DNA of 64,000 nucleotides from Paulinella micropora. Lineage: Eukaryota > Cercozoa > Imbricatea > Euglyphida > Paulinellidae. The translations under genes were made by a program, and so were the position numbers. Location of the stretch: positions 48,265 to 112,264 of the forward strand of contig WBZZ01003746.1 of the NCBI GenBank assembly GCA_019918135.1, in the 5' to 3' direction. Below the pieces are notes generated by a model. That model did not search any database, was not told where the DNA came from, and saw only the letters and a list, made by a program, of their open reading frames with translations. Of the stretch, positions 21,555-30,893 are shown piece after piece (the stretch's first letter is position 1; each line of letters opens with the position of its first letter).

Positions 21555-21930
21555 GAGTTTGAGACATCTGCCACGGGTCCGGCCGCCGCCCAAACCCGGG
21601 GGGAGGGATTTTCCGGGATTTCTAAAAATAGATTTTCCAAAAATATCCGGATTCTGTCTCAAACTCTATTAATTTGTCTCAAAAGGGAGATTGAAAAAAG
21701 GGGTGAGGGGGTGGCCCCACTCGCCGCTCGCCTCCTCTTTCACAGGCTGTCTCAACCCTGTCTCAAGGCGCCTGCCTTGCCTGTGCGATCTTTGGCCTTT
21801 TTTAGGGGGGGTCTGAGACGTATGAGACACTTTTTTTAATTTTTCAAAAAAAAATAAAAAAAAAAACAGAAAAGGATGGAGGGGAGGGGGGTGGGGGGTT
21901 TTCCGGATCGTGGCAGATGTCTCAAGAAAA
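21555..21930. repeat. TGAGACA/TGTCTCA motif cluster, copy C
   Basis: About nine motifs on both strands between the minisatellite and the terminal-repeat gene. This is the original of the copy B cluster, and its counterpart lies at 62365-62735. Confidence 0.6.
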
Positions 21931-22034
21931 AATACACAGGGAGAGGGGAGAGGGGGGGGGGGGCTTTCCGACAGGGTGGGGGGCCGGGGGGAGGGAGGAA
22001 AAGATAGTTAGGCTGTGTTTTTATTATTGAATGG

Positions 22035-22910
22035 CTACAAGGCGCTGAGCTCTCTAGCTAGGCGCTGGAAAACAGTCCGTAGGCGCCGGTTGAGTTTGTC
22101 TTCCACTGCCGTCCAGTACAGGTGCTCGTAGCATCTGTAGAATTGCCAGGCTCTGTGGGAATTGTCCTCGTCAACGTGGAGCAGGTCGTCTTCCTCCAGT
22201 ACCCCGGGGCTGTGGTATCCCAGCCACTCTTTCTGGAATTCCGCTTCATGGATGGTGGGGTGGTTGGCCAGGGCCTTGTGCTTCTGGCCCCGGCCGTCAT
22301 ACCATTCCTGCCATCTATGGAACGGGCATAGCAGGTAGATGAGGTTGTAGAGATCCCCGCGGCGGGCACGGGGTAGGCTCCGCAGAGCCCCCTTGGGCAG
22401 CGGATTATAGTAAGCAGGGGTCGGCAGGTAGTCGCAGACCAGCCGGACCACGTTCTTGTCCTCAATGTACGGATTCAGCCACTTGGCCACCGGTGCATGC
22501 AGGGTCCGCAGCTCCAGTGGCAGACTGGGCAAGAGCCAGCCGGCAGGCCTGTACGGGTCGGTAGGCGCGCTGAGCAGGGCGAGGTCCAGCAAGGAGAGCA
22601 GCGAGGCGTCCTCCGGTGGTAGGGCGGTAGCGGCCAGCTGGCTCCACGGGTAGGGCTTTATTGCCAGCCGTAGCCGCCGGTCGTTGACATCCAGCCCCTG
22701 GGTGGCCGCCTTGGTCAGCAGTGCGTACCAGTCGGGGTCCCGGTGCACGGGTCGGTCGGCGTCCAGCCGGGCCGGGTCGCAGGGGGCGGGAGTGTAGCCA
22801 GCCGGCGGGGCGAGCGCGGTCAGGCGGCCGCCGGGCAGGATGATGCGGCGGCGCTTGGTGGGGCGGGCGGTGGCGGCGGTGGCACCCATGGCGGCAGAAT
22901 TTCGACGCAT
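22035..22910 (-). CDS. Terminal-repeat protein (left copy), unknown function
   Basis: 291 residues starting MRRNSAAMG with a basic KRRR patch near residues 18-22, then Pro/Leu/Ala-rich helical sequence. The C-terminal half has a conserved order of elements: a D-Y-L-P-T-P-A-Y-Y-N-P motif, G-D-L-Y-N-L-I-Y-L, H-R-W-Q-E-W-Y, and a final L-Y-W-x-A-V-E-D-K-L-N-R-R-L helix. The right arm carries a near-identical gene and the 60066-60866 protein is a diverged paralogue, so this is a terminal gene family. I do not recognise it. Transcription runs outward from the unique region. A terminal-repeat-binding or host-interaction role is inference from position only. Confidence 0.75.
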   Translation of the reverse strand: MRRNSAAMGATAATARPTKRRRIILPGGRLTALAPPAGYTPAPCDPARLDADRPVHRDPDWYALLTKAATQGLDVNDRRLRLAIKPYPWSQLAATALPPEDASLLSLLDLALLSAPTDPYRPAGWLLPSLPLELRTLHAPVAKWLNPYIEDKNVVRLVCDYLPTPAYYNPLPKGALRSLPRARRGDLYNLIYLLCPFHRWQEWYDGRGQKHKALANHPTIHEAEFQKEWLGYHSPGVLEEDDLLHVDEDNSHRAWQFYRCYEHLYWTAVEDKLNRRLRTVFQRLARELSAL

Positions 22911-23254
22911 TTTTCGGGAGTGCTTCCTAGGTTGGGCTAGGTCGGGATTATGGGGGTGGTTGGGTACCGTCCGTTACTCCCTTGGCTTGCTTAGGTCGAG
23001 GTCGCGACCCGCGCCGGTTGGCAGGTTCAGGCACGTATTGCCTTTTTGTCCTACAAAAAAGGCAGTGATATGGGAAAAAAAGGCAGTCGTCGGCCCGGCA
23101 GACAGGAGCCGGCCGGACCAGCGGCGCGTGCCCGGTCGCACGCCTCGGCAGACCAGTTGTCGGCCTTGTCGAGCCTCAGACTTGGGTTCTCAGCGAACCC
23201 AAGAAGTCCCTGGAGCCGGAACGAACCCATTGCCATTTTTGCCCCCACCACTGG

Positions 23255-23320
23255 CAGTGGTTGAATTCGCGAAAATTTACCGCGCCACAAAACACGCTAA
23301 ATTTCCGCGAAAATTCCACT
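23255..23320. promoter_or_regulatory. Inner repeat boundary with TTCGCGAAAATTT boxes
   Basis: Two related boxes, ATTCGCGAAAATTTACC (~23262) and TTTCCGCGAAAATTCC (~23302), lie 60-110 bp upstream of the TV-Pol/helicase start. The other inner boundary (60970-61025) has matching boxes upstream of the 60866 start. TTTCGCG-type sites resemble E2F elements; this is an inference. Confidence 0.45.
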
Positions 23321-23375
23321 CGTGAAATTTTTTTAGAAACTTCTCGTGCACTGTGTTGTGTACAGGGTGTCCGCC

Positions 23376-26204
23376 ATGCCTAAGAAAGCCAAGAAAAAGA
23401 AGGGGAAGGACAAGGGCGATGGAGAGGAAGAGGAAGAAGAGAGGAAGATCGCGTTCTCTCTGCAGCAGCGCGTGAACGTGGAGCGTCTGCGACACATTTT
23501 TACCCTGGCACGCCTGCCGGTGGACGAGGCTGACAATGTGAGCGCCATCCTCGAACTGTACAAGACGAGCCATGGGAGCGCGCGGATCGACTACATAGAA
23601 AGCAAGAAATGCGAGGGGATGAGGCTGTGGGGGGCGTGCGCGATTGGCTTGCGGAAAAAGTGGATCTGTCGCATGGTCGCGGGCGAGTACTACGAGTGGC
23701 TCGACATTAAGAACGCAGCGTGTACCCTGCTCACACAGGACATGGCCAAGAATGGAATTGAGGTGCCCGCCTTGATCGCGCGTTACGTGCAGCCGGGCGG
23801 GAGAGAGGCTATGATCGCGGAGCTCTGTGCGCAGCTCGAGTGGGCGCACGACGATGCAGGGAAGAAGCGCGGCAAGGACGCGTTCTTGGCTGTCATCAAC
23901 GGGAAGGGAGTGCAAGGCGACCCCGAGCTAAACTGCGAGATCCTACGGGAATGGAAGAAGAACTGGCAGAGCGTGTTGCCGCTGTTCGTGATGCTGGCAA
24001 GGTACGGCCCAATGTGGCAGGCGGTGCAACAACAAACCAAGAAGTCCAACAAGGAAGCTACCTTCCTTTCCTACGTCTGGCAGAGCCTGGAGCGCAGGAT
24101 CATGGAGACGGTGGTTGAGTACCTTCACTCGCTCAAGGAAGGCAAGAATAGGCTGTACAACGTGGGAGTCTGGAAGCACGACGAGATCGGGGTAGAGAGG
24201 AGGTGGGGCGAAGGCAAGATCATGACGGACGAGCTGGTCCAGCAGGTGCAAGAGCACGTCAAGCAGACGACGGGCTACGAAGTGTCCTTCCACTCGGACG
24301 ACGGGAAGCCGACCGACGAGGACTGGGATCTGTACTACGGCGAGCAGCACATCCACAAGCTGGCCAGCAACGAGGAGAAGTGCAGGCACGACCTTATAAA
24401 GCATGCCAGACGTTCCAGGGACATCCGCTTCGACGGGCAGGTGTTCGGCCCCCATGCGAGGATAGAGGGCGTCTTCTGCTTTATGAGCGAGGCGGAGGAG
24501 TACATGGACCGTGTTCTGGCCGACGCCGATTACTACCACAGCGTCAACAAGGAGAAGCTCCTCAAGTGGTTCGTCGGCACTAGCCATCGCTTCTTCCCAG
24601 TCAAGCGTCCGTCGGAGATGCGGACTGACTGGATCAGCTTCAGGAACTGCACCTTCAACTCGCGCACTTTGGCCGTCCGCACCTGGGAACAGCTGCGCGA
24701 GAGCTCGGAGGCTGCTCCGTTCACTGACCACTTCTACGACGTGGAGGTGGACATCGAGAAGATGATGAAAGCCATGTGCTTCGATGACGACATGACCCCC
24801 GAATGGCGCGACCTGCTCAGGTTCCAGCTGAGCAAGCCTATGTACGAGGTCTTCGAAACGCTGCTGGGCAGGCTCCAGTTTCCGCTCAGGGAGCGAGACA
24901 ACTGGCAGGTGTTTCCCTTTATGTTGGGCGACGCGGGCACGGGGAAAGGAACTGTCATCCAGGTCCTCCAGTCGATGAAGCCCCCTGGCAAGGTAGCTTC
25001 GATTAGCAAGAACACGGAGAAGGGGTTCGGACTGTCTTCGCTGTACGACAAGGAGCTTATCGTGATACCGGACCTGCCGCTCGACTTTGCGAGCACGGTT
25101 GACCAGGCTACCCTGCAGAGCATGGTGTCGGGCGAGATGGTCAACGTGCCAGCCAAGAACAAGATCGCCAAGAGCACATTGCTTTGGAGAACGGCAGTTA
25201 TCGTGGCAGGCAACTACCTGTTCAACTACAAGGACGGGCAAGGCCAGTTGAAGCGTCGGTTAGCGCTGTTCCTGTATAACGAGCTCGTGAAGACGGTTGA
25301 TTCTGGACTCGGGGATCGCATTATTAAGAACGAGATGCCCTACATCCTGGCACGCTGCGTCGCCAGGTACAAGCGCGCAGTGGAAGAGCACCCACAAGCA
25401 GACTTTTGGGTGGACATCGCACCAGAGGAGCTGCGGCAGAACCAGAAATACGTGGAAAGCAGGACGAACGTGCTGGCACGTTTCCTCAACGAAGGCAGCA
25501 AGGACTACGGCGTTGTGTTCGAGAAGAACCATTTCACGAGCTGGCAGGACTTCTCGCTAGCGGTCGACAAGTACCTGAAAGAAGACTGCAGGCTGCACAA
25601 TGTGACCGTGGACGACCTGGGAGACACTGCGCTGCGCAGGTCCGAATACGAAGTTTATCGGGCACAGACGAACCAGGGCGTGGTCAAGAAAGACACGCGC
25701 GTAAATTACTGCGAGTTTTGTCCTCGGTCGACCAAGGAAGTCGGGCACATCTGTGACGTAGCGTGCGAACCAAAAATCTGTGGCTACGTCCGTGAATGTG
25801 GGCACACAGGCGTTGCGCGCGGCAGGAAGCACGGGATCGTGCATATGCGCTTGCTTTCGCGCAGAGCCTACGACCAGAAGATGAACGGGGCGACGGAAGA
25901 AGAAGCTGCCGACGAAGACGGAGAGAGCGCGCAGGGGTCGCAGGGGAACGACAGGGAGTCTTTTGTACGGGCCATAGTGTCTGCTGGCGTGGTTCCTGAT
26001 AAGCTAGCAGGCTATAAGATGTTTGATAGAGCGGTCGACAGAAGCATCAAGAGAGCACTGAGAGTGGCTGGCAAGCGCAGGAACAAGAAGGAGGAAGAGA
26101 GGGAAGAAGCGGGGCAGCGAAAGAACAAGAGGCAGCGCCTTGACGGGGCAGAGCACGTGACTGCTGACGCGAATGTCGAAAAAAAGGGTAGCTTGGATCA
26201 ATAA
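23376..26204 (+). CDS. TV-Pol (family A-like polymerase) fused to SF3 helicase
   Basis: 942 residues from the ATG in GCCATGC (the frame is open 10 codons further). Numbering is from that upstream end. Residues 119-129 (LDIKNAACTLL) match the motif A style of transposon-virus polymerases. Residues 174-187 (K..GKDAFLAVINGK) match motif B (K-x6-NG). Residues 277-280 (KHDE) match the family A motif C, HDE. The C-terminal part is a superfamily 3 helicase: Walker A GDAGTGKGT (528-536), Walker B LIVIPDLP (571-578), sensor IVAGN (619-623) and an Arg-rich KRRL. A Cys-rich patch (C-x2-C...C...C) lies near residues 787-812. The same fusion replaces PolB in Sputnik-type virophages and some polinton-like viruses. 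Both ends are charged; the gene is intact and is probably the replicative protein. Confidence 0.82.
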   Translation: MPKKAKKKKGKDKGDGEEEEEERKIAFSLQQRVNVERLRHIFTLARLPVDEADNVSAILELYKTSHGSARIDYIESKKCEGMRLWGACAIGLRKKWICRMVAGEYYEWLDIKNAACTLLTQDMAKNGIEVPALIARYVQPGGREAMIAELCAQLEWAHDDAGKKRGKDAFLAVINGKGVQGDPELNCEILREWKKNWQSVLPLFVMLARYGPMWQAVQQQTKKSNKEATFLSYVWQSLERRIMETVVEYLHSLKEGKNRLYNVGVWKHDEIGVERRWGEGKIMTDELVQQVQEHVKQTTGYEVSFHSDDGKPTDEDWDLYYGEQHIHKLASNEEKCRHDLIKHARRSRDIRFDGQVFGPHARIEGVFCFMSEAEEYMDRVLADADYYHSVNKEKLLKWFVGTSHRFFPVKRPSEMRTDWISFRNCTFNSRTLAVRTWEQLRESSEAAPFTDHFYDVEVDIEKMMKAMCFDDDMTPEWRDLLRFQLSKPMYEVFETLLGRLQFPLRERDNWQVFPFMLGDAGTGKGTVIQVLQSMKPPGKVASISKNTEKGFGLSSLYDKELIVIPDLPLDFASTVDQATLQSMVSGEMVNVPAKNKIAKSTLLWRTAVIVAGNYLFNYKDGQGQLKRRLALFLYNELVKTVDSGLGDRIIKNEMPYILARCVARYKRAVEEHPQADFWVDIAPEELRQNQKYVESRTNVLARFLNEGSKDYGVVFEKNHFTSWQDFSLAVDKYLKEDCRLHNVTVDDLGDTALRRSEYEVYRAQTNQGVVKKDTRVNYCEFCPRSTKEVGHICDVACEPKICGYVRECGHTGVARGRKHGIVHMRLLSRRAYDQKMNGATEEEAADEDGESAQGSQGNDRESFVRAIVSAGVVPDKLAGYKMFDRAVDRSIKRALRVAGKRRNKKEEEREEAGQRKNKRQRLDGAEHVTADANVEKKGSLDQ

Positions 26205-26378
26205 AAAAAGATAAAACGTGTAAAACTTTAATAACTTTTCTTCCCGGGAAATTTTTTTATATTCTTACAAAAAAATTAATAAAACCCCAAAAAAAAAGAA
26301 GTGCCTGACATCAGCCAAAGAGAATTGAACTGGCGACACGGTTTGTGCAGACGATAGTATTTTTCGTTTGGGCTAAAC

Positions 26379-26747
26379 ATGACAGACACGACTAATAGGG
26401 ACAATTCTGCCCTTTTTTGGGGCGGGTGCGTTCCGGCCAGACTGGCGGTGGCCGGCCTGGCCATCATCTACAAACCACAGCCCTGGCTGCAAGCACTGGC
26501 CGCAATTCCCGCGGCGGTTTGGCTGAGCGACGCCTTGCACGACAAGCAGACCGGGTTCTTCGGCGGAGAGGCCTGGTGGGCAGCACACCGAAAAACACAT
26601 GGACTTTTGTGGGCCTCCTATGCAGCCACCGGCCGCGGCGAAATTTTGGCGGTCGACGCGCTCTTTGGGGCTTGGGTCGCGGTAAAACACGGAAAAAAAA
26701 GTTCTGAAGTCAGACTTGTAGAGGCCGATGCAGGTCACGAAACGTAA
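26379..26747 (+). CDS. Small membrane protein with G-G-x-x-W-W...R..H motif
   Basis: 122 residues with two or three hydrophobic segments (about 22-32, 37-50 and 75-98). Between them lies a GFFGGEAWWAAHRKTHGLL motif. I recall similar GG-x-x-WW...R-x-x-H membrane proteins in several nucleocytoviruses, but the name and function are unknown to me. It overlaps the start of the RNR gene by 20 nt. A conserved small virion or ER membrane protein is the best guess. Confidence 0.5.
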   Translation: MTDTTNRDNSALFWGGCVPARLAVAGLAIIYKPQPWLQALAAIPAAVWLSDALHDKQTGFFGGEAWWAAHRKTHGLLWASYAATGRGEILAVDALFGAWVAVKHGKKSSEVRLVEADAGHET

Positions 26748-28974
26748 TGGAGCTCCGCAAGCCGTTTCGCTCGATAAGATTCTGGCGCGAGTTGCTAGCC
26801 TGTCCAGCGATCTCGGTGCCGTTGACCCCGTTCTTGTGTCCCAGCGCGTCGTGGCGGGCCTGTACGACCTCGTGCCGACGAGCGAACTCGACTCGCTGGC
26901 CGCGTCAACGTGTGCGTCGCTCGCGATTTCTCATCCGGCGTACGGAGAGCTGGGTGGTCGTCTCCTCGCCTCCAACCACTCAAAGCAGTGCCGCCGACCT
27001 TCAGCGCGCATGGAAAGCTTAGGCAGGGCATGGAGCCAGCTTACAGCATATTTGTGGACCAGAACGCCGGGCAGCTAAACGCCATGATCGAGGCCGCCGA
27101 GACATGCTGTATGACTATTTCGGTTATTCAACCCTGCTCAAGTCCTATTTGCTCAAAGACGCCAGGGCCGTGCATGTGAAACTGCACAATTCATGTGGCT
27201 TCGTGTGGCCGTTCACTTCACCGCCGCGAGTCCAAAGAGCCACTGAAATGCATCAAAGAGACCTATGACCTCATGTCATTGCAATTCTATACTCACGCGA
27301 GTCCAACATTGTTTAACAGCGGGCTGAGAAGAGCGGGCCAGCTTTCCAGCTGCTTCTTGCTCCGATCAAGGGCGACTCGCTGAGTGACATCTACGACACA
27401 TCAAAACACTGCTCTTATCTCTAAAGGAGGGGCGGGATTGGTCTGCATCTCGGCTGCGTGAGGGCAAGGGTCCTGATTCGCAGCACGGGCGGGCACAGTG
27501 ACGGCGTGATACCCTTGTGCAAAGTGTTCAACGAGACCGCTCGCTACGCAAATCAGGCGGAAGCGAAAGGGGGCGATCGCAGTCTACCTGCCAATTCATC
27601 ACCCGATGTGTTTGAATGGTTGGAACTCAAAAGATCACAGGTTCTGAAGAACTACGCGCCCGGACTTGTTTCTGGACTTACTGTCAATGACTTGTTTATG
27701 GAGCGTGTAGAACGGATGAACAATGGTCCCTATTTTTGCCCGGACGAAACGGGCGTAGGTGACCTGGACGCCTTCTATGGCAGGGAGTTTGAGTCCCAGT
27801 ACACGCGGGCCGAGAGGATGGGCCTGGCGAGGCGCACCGTCAAAGCGCGCGAGCTCTGGAGCGCTGTCTGCCGCGCACAGATCGAGTCGGGCGGCGTTCC
27901 CTACATTATGTACAAGGATGCAGTGAATACAAAATCAAACCAAAAAGCCCTGGGCACGATTCGCTGCAGCAATTTGTGCGCAGAAGTGGTCCAATACAGT
28001 TCAGGCGGCGAATGTGGCGAGCACAGTGTTTGTAATTTGGCCAGTTTGGCGCTGCCAAGTTTGTGTCGGAGGACCGCAAGTCTTTGATTTCGAGCTGTTG
28101 CGGTCGTGCGTGCGTGTAGCCATCAGAAATCTCGACACTGTCATCGACATTACAGAACTATCCTACGGAGGAAGCCAGACGCAGCAACCTCTTGCATCGT
28201 CCTGTAGCGCTTGGTGTAAATGGTCTGGCTGACGCTTTTGCTCTGCTCAAGATGCCATGGGACTCAACAGAGGCACAGAAGCTCAATGCCAAGATCGCGC
28301 ATGAGCTGTACTATAGTGCTCTCTGGGCCTCTTGCGAACTAGCACAGGAGAAGGGAGCTTACAAGAGTTTCGGCGGGTCTCCTGCTAGCCAAGGGCTCCT
28401 GCAGTTCGATCTGTGGCCCGGCAAGGCAGCAGCCAGACGACCGCTGGGACTCGCTCCGACTGAGCATCACCAAGTATGGGCTACGAAACTCGCAGCTAAT
28501 TGCCTACATGCCGACTGCCACGACCGCTCAGATCCTGGGTAATTTCGAGTCGTTTGAACCTCCCACTCGAACGTCTTTGTGCGTCGGGTGCTCTCTGGCG
28601 AGCACGTCGTATGGAACAAGCACTTGGTGCGCGAGCTAGAAGAGCGCGGGCTCTGGAACGAGCAGCTCAGGGCTAAAATCATTGCCGACGGTGGGAGCGT
28701 GCAAGGGTGCGACCTGCCCCAAGACATCAAAAACATCTACAAGACAGTGTGGGAAATCCCCCTGCGCTTGCAGCTGCACTTGGCGGCCGACCGCGGGCCG
28801 TTCGTGTGCGGTTCGCAATCGCTCAATTTACACGTGACGAATCCCACTGAACGCAGAGTCAGCAGCGCTTTGTTCTATGCGTGGCAGCTCGGTCTCAAAA
28901 CTACGTATTACATACGAACCCAGGCCGCTAGCAAGGCCCTGGGACCGGCCGACTGTGCTGTCTGTGTAGCCTGA
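26728..28974 (+). pseudogene. Ribonucleotide reductase large subunit (class I), many frameshifts
   Basis: Residues across three frames align along the full length of eukaryote-type RNR1, from an ATP-cone start (KRNG...LDKI) to a C-terminal C-x2-C (CAVC). Active-site elements are present: the PTLFNSG...SSCFLL segment with the redox Cys, the NLCAEV segment (Asn/Cys/Glu) and the VCNLASLALP Cys. Other matches include [10 protein letters not shown], the [11 protein letters not shown] region and RRVLSGE. The frame changes at roughly 26985, 27105, 27190, 27230, 27365-27450, 28050, 28195, 28430 and 28540, mostly at short homopolymers. No intron consensus explains them. The enzyme would supply dNTPs. 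As written the gene cannot make protein: either it is decayed or the local sequence is poor. Confidence 0.88.
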
Positions 28975-28985
28975 ATCCTTTTTAA

Positions 28986-29735
28986 TTAAACAAACTCTTC
29001 CTCGATTTGCATGGCACTGGAGTCCGCTCCCGAGTCTTCCTTGAGCGACACGCCGAAGGCCTCTTCTTCGGTCAGGCTAATGTCCGGGTAAGGCAGACCT
29101 TCTGTGATCTTTCGCAGCTGGACTATCTTGAAGCCGAGCGACACTTTTTCCTGGCGCGAACACAACGTGGTCACCTGAATCAGGCATTTGACTACATCCC
29201 CCTTGGCAATCGACTGGTTGTCTCCCTCTCCTCCCAGGATCTTGGCGCCCGTCAGCGTGCAGCTCAGGCGAGCGGGCCACGCCCTGTCGCTCTTGGCGCT
29301 GGTGCGGGGTCGGGTACAGGCCTGGTAGTAAGACTTGATCTGTTCGTCTGTTTTAGCCAGAGGGCCGCTGCTTTTCACGGTGGGCAGCAGCTTGGACCTG
29401 GCCTGTACGACCAGTGCGCACATTCTTTCATCAATGGCCCTGAGGACCTGGTAGGCCTCCAACACGCTGGAATGGGTCATGGCCTCGCGGAAGGAAAGGT
29501 CGATCGTCACCTTCTTGGAGTCCTGGAAGCTCGAAGGGTCCCAGGCCACGACCAGCGGCGGCAGCAAAAGGGTCGGGGCTTTCCCCTCGTACACGACGTT
29601 GGCGAAAATAGAACCATATGCCGCGCGCGGTTCGCCTTTCAGTGTGATCTTCGGCAGGTCCTCGGCCGGGTTGAACTTGACCGCCAGCTGCTTGCCGCCA
29701 TTCGCGCCCGCGCCCTTGATTAGTTGAACAGACAT
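28986..29735 (-). CDS. DUF5871/SSB-like viral protein
   Basis: About 249 residues from the ATG of MSVQLIKG (an upstream Met would add 8). The order of elements (K-I-T-L-K-G-E...YGSIFANVVYEGK...P-L-V-V-A-W-D-P, a Y-Y-Q...K-S-D-R-A-W-P-A-R-L segment, V-V-K-C-L-I-Q-V, then F-K-I-V-Q-L-R-K-I and an acidic tail ending EEEFV) resembles a conserved nucleocytovirus family that I associate with DUF5871 and single-stranded DNA binding. The acidic C-terminal tail is typical of SSB proteins. It is divergently transcribed from the sliding clamp across a GATTTAAA-containing spacer, which supports a replication role. Family assignment is from memory. Confidence 0.5.
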   Translation of the reverse strand: MSVQLIKGAGANGGKQLAVKFNPAEDLPKITLKGEPRAAYGSIFANVVYEGKAPTLLLPPLVVAWDPSSFQDSKKVTIDLSFREAMTHSSVLEAYQVLRAIDERMCALVVQARSKLLPTVKSSGPLAKTDEQIKSYYQACTRPRTSAKSDRAWPARLSCTLTGAKILGGEGDNQSIAKGDVVKCLIQVTTLCSRQEKVSLGFKIVQLRKITEGLPYPDISLTEEEAFGVSLKEDSGADSSAMQIEEEFV

Positions 29736-29785
29736 TTGACTTTTCTGTGCGTGTCTCACTAGCAGCAGCCGCTCCCTCCACTCGC

Positions 29786-29818
29786 CTTGATTTAAAGTGG
29801 CTCAATTCAAATCAGGAG
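29786..29818. promoter_or_regulatory. Divergent promoter with imperfect TTGATTTAAA palindrome
   Basis: The CTTGATTT and AAATCAGG half-sites face each other between the SSB-like gene and the clamp gene. This is a related but imperfect form of the palindrome at 31358-31377. Confidence 0.45.
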
Positions 29819-29895
29819 GACCCAAAAAAGGAAATGGGTTGGAAGGGATTGGTCCTCTTTTTGCCTTTGCGCCCTCATTTTCCCAAACTCCGTCA

Positions 29896-30893
29896 ATGTC
29901 CCTAGTCTTTCTCTGGCGCACCAAGAGCGGCGGGCCTTCGTTCCGCCGGGCGATCGAGTGTCTGGCCCCGGTCCTGTTAGAGGCAAGGATTGACGCCTCG
30001 CCGACCGGCCTCGAGCTCGTCGGCGTCGCCGACGGCGTGAGCGCCGAGCTGTCTGTACCCTTTTCCGCCGAGGGGCCGAAGGCGACTATGTCCAATTTGG
30101 CTCTGGCAAGGTGCGCGCCGTGTTTTGCATCGACCTGAAGGAAGTGGCCAACTGGCTAACGCAGTACAGGCCCGAAATGACTTTGGAACTCTCGCTGGAC
30201 AGCGACAACCAGTTGAACCTCAAGATGTACAGTGAAAGCAGGAGCTTCGAACACAACAGTGCCCTGTCCAACCTGCGCGTGCCGGCGGACATGGTCGCGA
30301 TGGACGGCAACGCCACCAGGTGCGACCAGTTGGCCGACGTGAGCTCGGCCGCGCTGTGTGCGGTGGCCAGGCACCACCACAAGACCAATTCGCACGCGCG
30401 CTTCTACGTCGCCGGCGACCGGCTGGTCACCGAGTCCTGTCTGCTCGACGTCTCGGAACAGCGCAAGAGCAGCACTTACCTGTCAGGGGTCGTTTCGCAC
30501 ACCGAAGTCGGGCGGCCCAAGATGCGTGCCGACCCGACCGGCCAGGCAGGCGACGGGCTTTTCTATTCGCTGGACACAGTCAAGAAGATCCTCAAGGCCT
30601 CGAGTTTCCAGGAACGCAAGAAGGGGCGCGTGATGCTCGGGCTCAACAAGGACGGGCCGCTCGTGCTGGTGTTTAGCCGTGGTGCGAGCTACCTGAAATT
30701 TGCCATCATCTCGTCGAGCGCCGCTGCCGAAGAAGAAGAGCAACCTACGGTCGAGCCGCCCGAGTTGCTCGAGCGGCAGGAGAGCGGGTGCGTGCCAAAG
30801 GTGATTAAGAGGAAGAACAAACAGGCTTCTTCGTCCGCGCGCGTCAAGAAGCAGAAAGTAGGCGCAGTCCCGGAAGCCGCGAAAGGCGCTTGA
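29896..30893 (+). CDS. PCNA-like sliding clamp (one frameshift near 30090)
   Basis: The ATG at 29896 starts a clamp-like domain (FRRAIECLAPVLLEARIDAS..GLELVGVADGVSAELSVP). The frame must change near 30092, at a TTT run, to continue with IDLKEVANWL and the second domain. The end of the clamp fold is recognisable as VMLGLNKDGPLVLVF and YLKFAIIS, equivalent to the PCNA P-L-x-L-x-Y...Y-x-L-A-P end. A ~60-residue Lys/Glu-rich tail follows. It presumably tethers the replicative polymerase and other factors to DNA. PCNA is common in nucleocytoviruses and rare in virophages. The 3' end overlaps the VLTF2-like gene on the other strand. Confidence 0.7.

Larger units (their letters stand above)
14950..22227 (+). 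repeat. Copy C of the triplicated segment
   Basis: Same orientation as copy A and continuous on the right with the terminal-repeat gene and the unique region of the GC-rich element. Substitutions and homopolymer differences from copy A show that the copies are not one sequence assembled twice. Confidence 0.88.
19660..23320 (+). repeat. Left terminal inverted repeat of the GC-rich element
   Basis: Matches the reverse complement of about 60985-64000 and probably extends beyond the window on the right. It holds, from outside in, the GATCAG region, the 255-bp array, the minisatellite, the TGAGACA cluster, the terminal gene and a ~400 bp promoter region. Identity is high but incomplete: the genes are 291 and 293 residues long with scattered changes. 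The outer limit at ~19660 is inferred from the microsatellite edge. Confidence 0.85.

Noticed and set aside
23943-25241. 432-codon minus-strand frame inside the helicase gene
   Set aside because: Antisense shadow of the well-supported TV-Pol/SF3 helicase; GC-rich DNA leaves such frames open.
26300-26385. tRNA-like sequence on the minus strand (TTCAATTCTC T-arm-like, AGCCCAAA/TTTGGCT ends)
   Set aside because: The T stem does not pair, the acceptor has an extra base and no anticodon stem forms; at most a remnant.
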